DNA of 6,048 nucleotides. Origin: an uncultured Prevotella sp. (GTDB taxonomy: Bacteria > Bacteroidota > Bacteroidia > Bacteroidales > Bacteroidaceae). A model generated the notes under the pieces. It had not been told where the DNA came from and did not search any database. It was given only the letters and a program-made list of their open reading frames with translations. Positions 6,044-6,048 of this stretch are shown here, in pieces. The translations under genes were made by a program, and so were the position numbers. The first letter of the stretch is position 1; each line of letters starts with the position of its first letter. The DNA is taken from positions 1-6,048 of the forward strand of contig CALZAP010000103.1 in NCBI GenBank assembly GCA_945614335.1, given 5' to 3'.

Positions 6044-6048
6044 AATTC

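Overview
The window carries one gene cluster, all on the minus strand, that matches the Bacteroidetes 'Bat' (Bacteroides aerotolerance) operon. In transcription order, from high to low coordinates, it runs: a MoxR-type AAA+ ATPase (5048-6043), a DUF58 protein (4174-5043), a membrane-anchored BatD-like protein (3056-4126), BatA with a VWA domain (1808-2806), a fused BatB-BatC protein with VWA and TPR parts (109-1797), and the first ~35 codons of BatD (1-103, running off the window). All other long open frames lie antisense to or out of frame with these genes and are treated as shadows.

The gene order, the signal-peptide style (Ala-x-Ala followed by Gln), the A-rich leaders with weak Shine-Dalgarno sites and the moderate GC content point to the Bacteroidales. 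Prevotella or a close relative is my best guess, but the genus is inference.

How the genes probably work together: MoxR AAA+ proteins are thought to act as chaperone-like ATPases on partners with a VWA fold. The DUF58 protein has a DxSxS metal site and no membrane segment, so it is a likely cytoplasmic partner. BatA and BatB each have two N-terminal membrane segments, a VWA domain with an intact MIDAS that charge distribution places in the periplasm, and a C-terminal membrane segment. BatC (TPR) and the two BatD-like proteins add periplasmic protein-interaction domains. The whole looks like an inner-membrane-spanning complex with ATPase and VWA parts inside and VWA, Ig-like and TPR parts outside. 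Its biochemical role is not settled; aerotolerance and envelope stress are the usual suggestions.

Most junctions are tight: 4 bp, 47 bp, 10 bp and a 1-5 bp or overlapping junction. The exception is 2807-3055 (249 bp), between the BatD-like gene and batA. It is packed with GGAGTT-type octamers: about seven on the plus strand in its left two-thirds, and seven in tandem (TTAACTCC) in the opposite orientation on the right. Together they form a long, nearly perfect inverted repeat that should fold into a large hairpin in the operon mRNA. This element, and the BatB-BatC fusion with an apparently intact internal signal peptide, are the most unusual things in the window.
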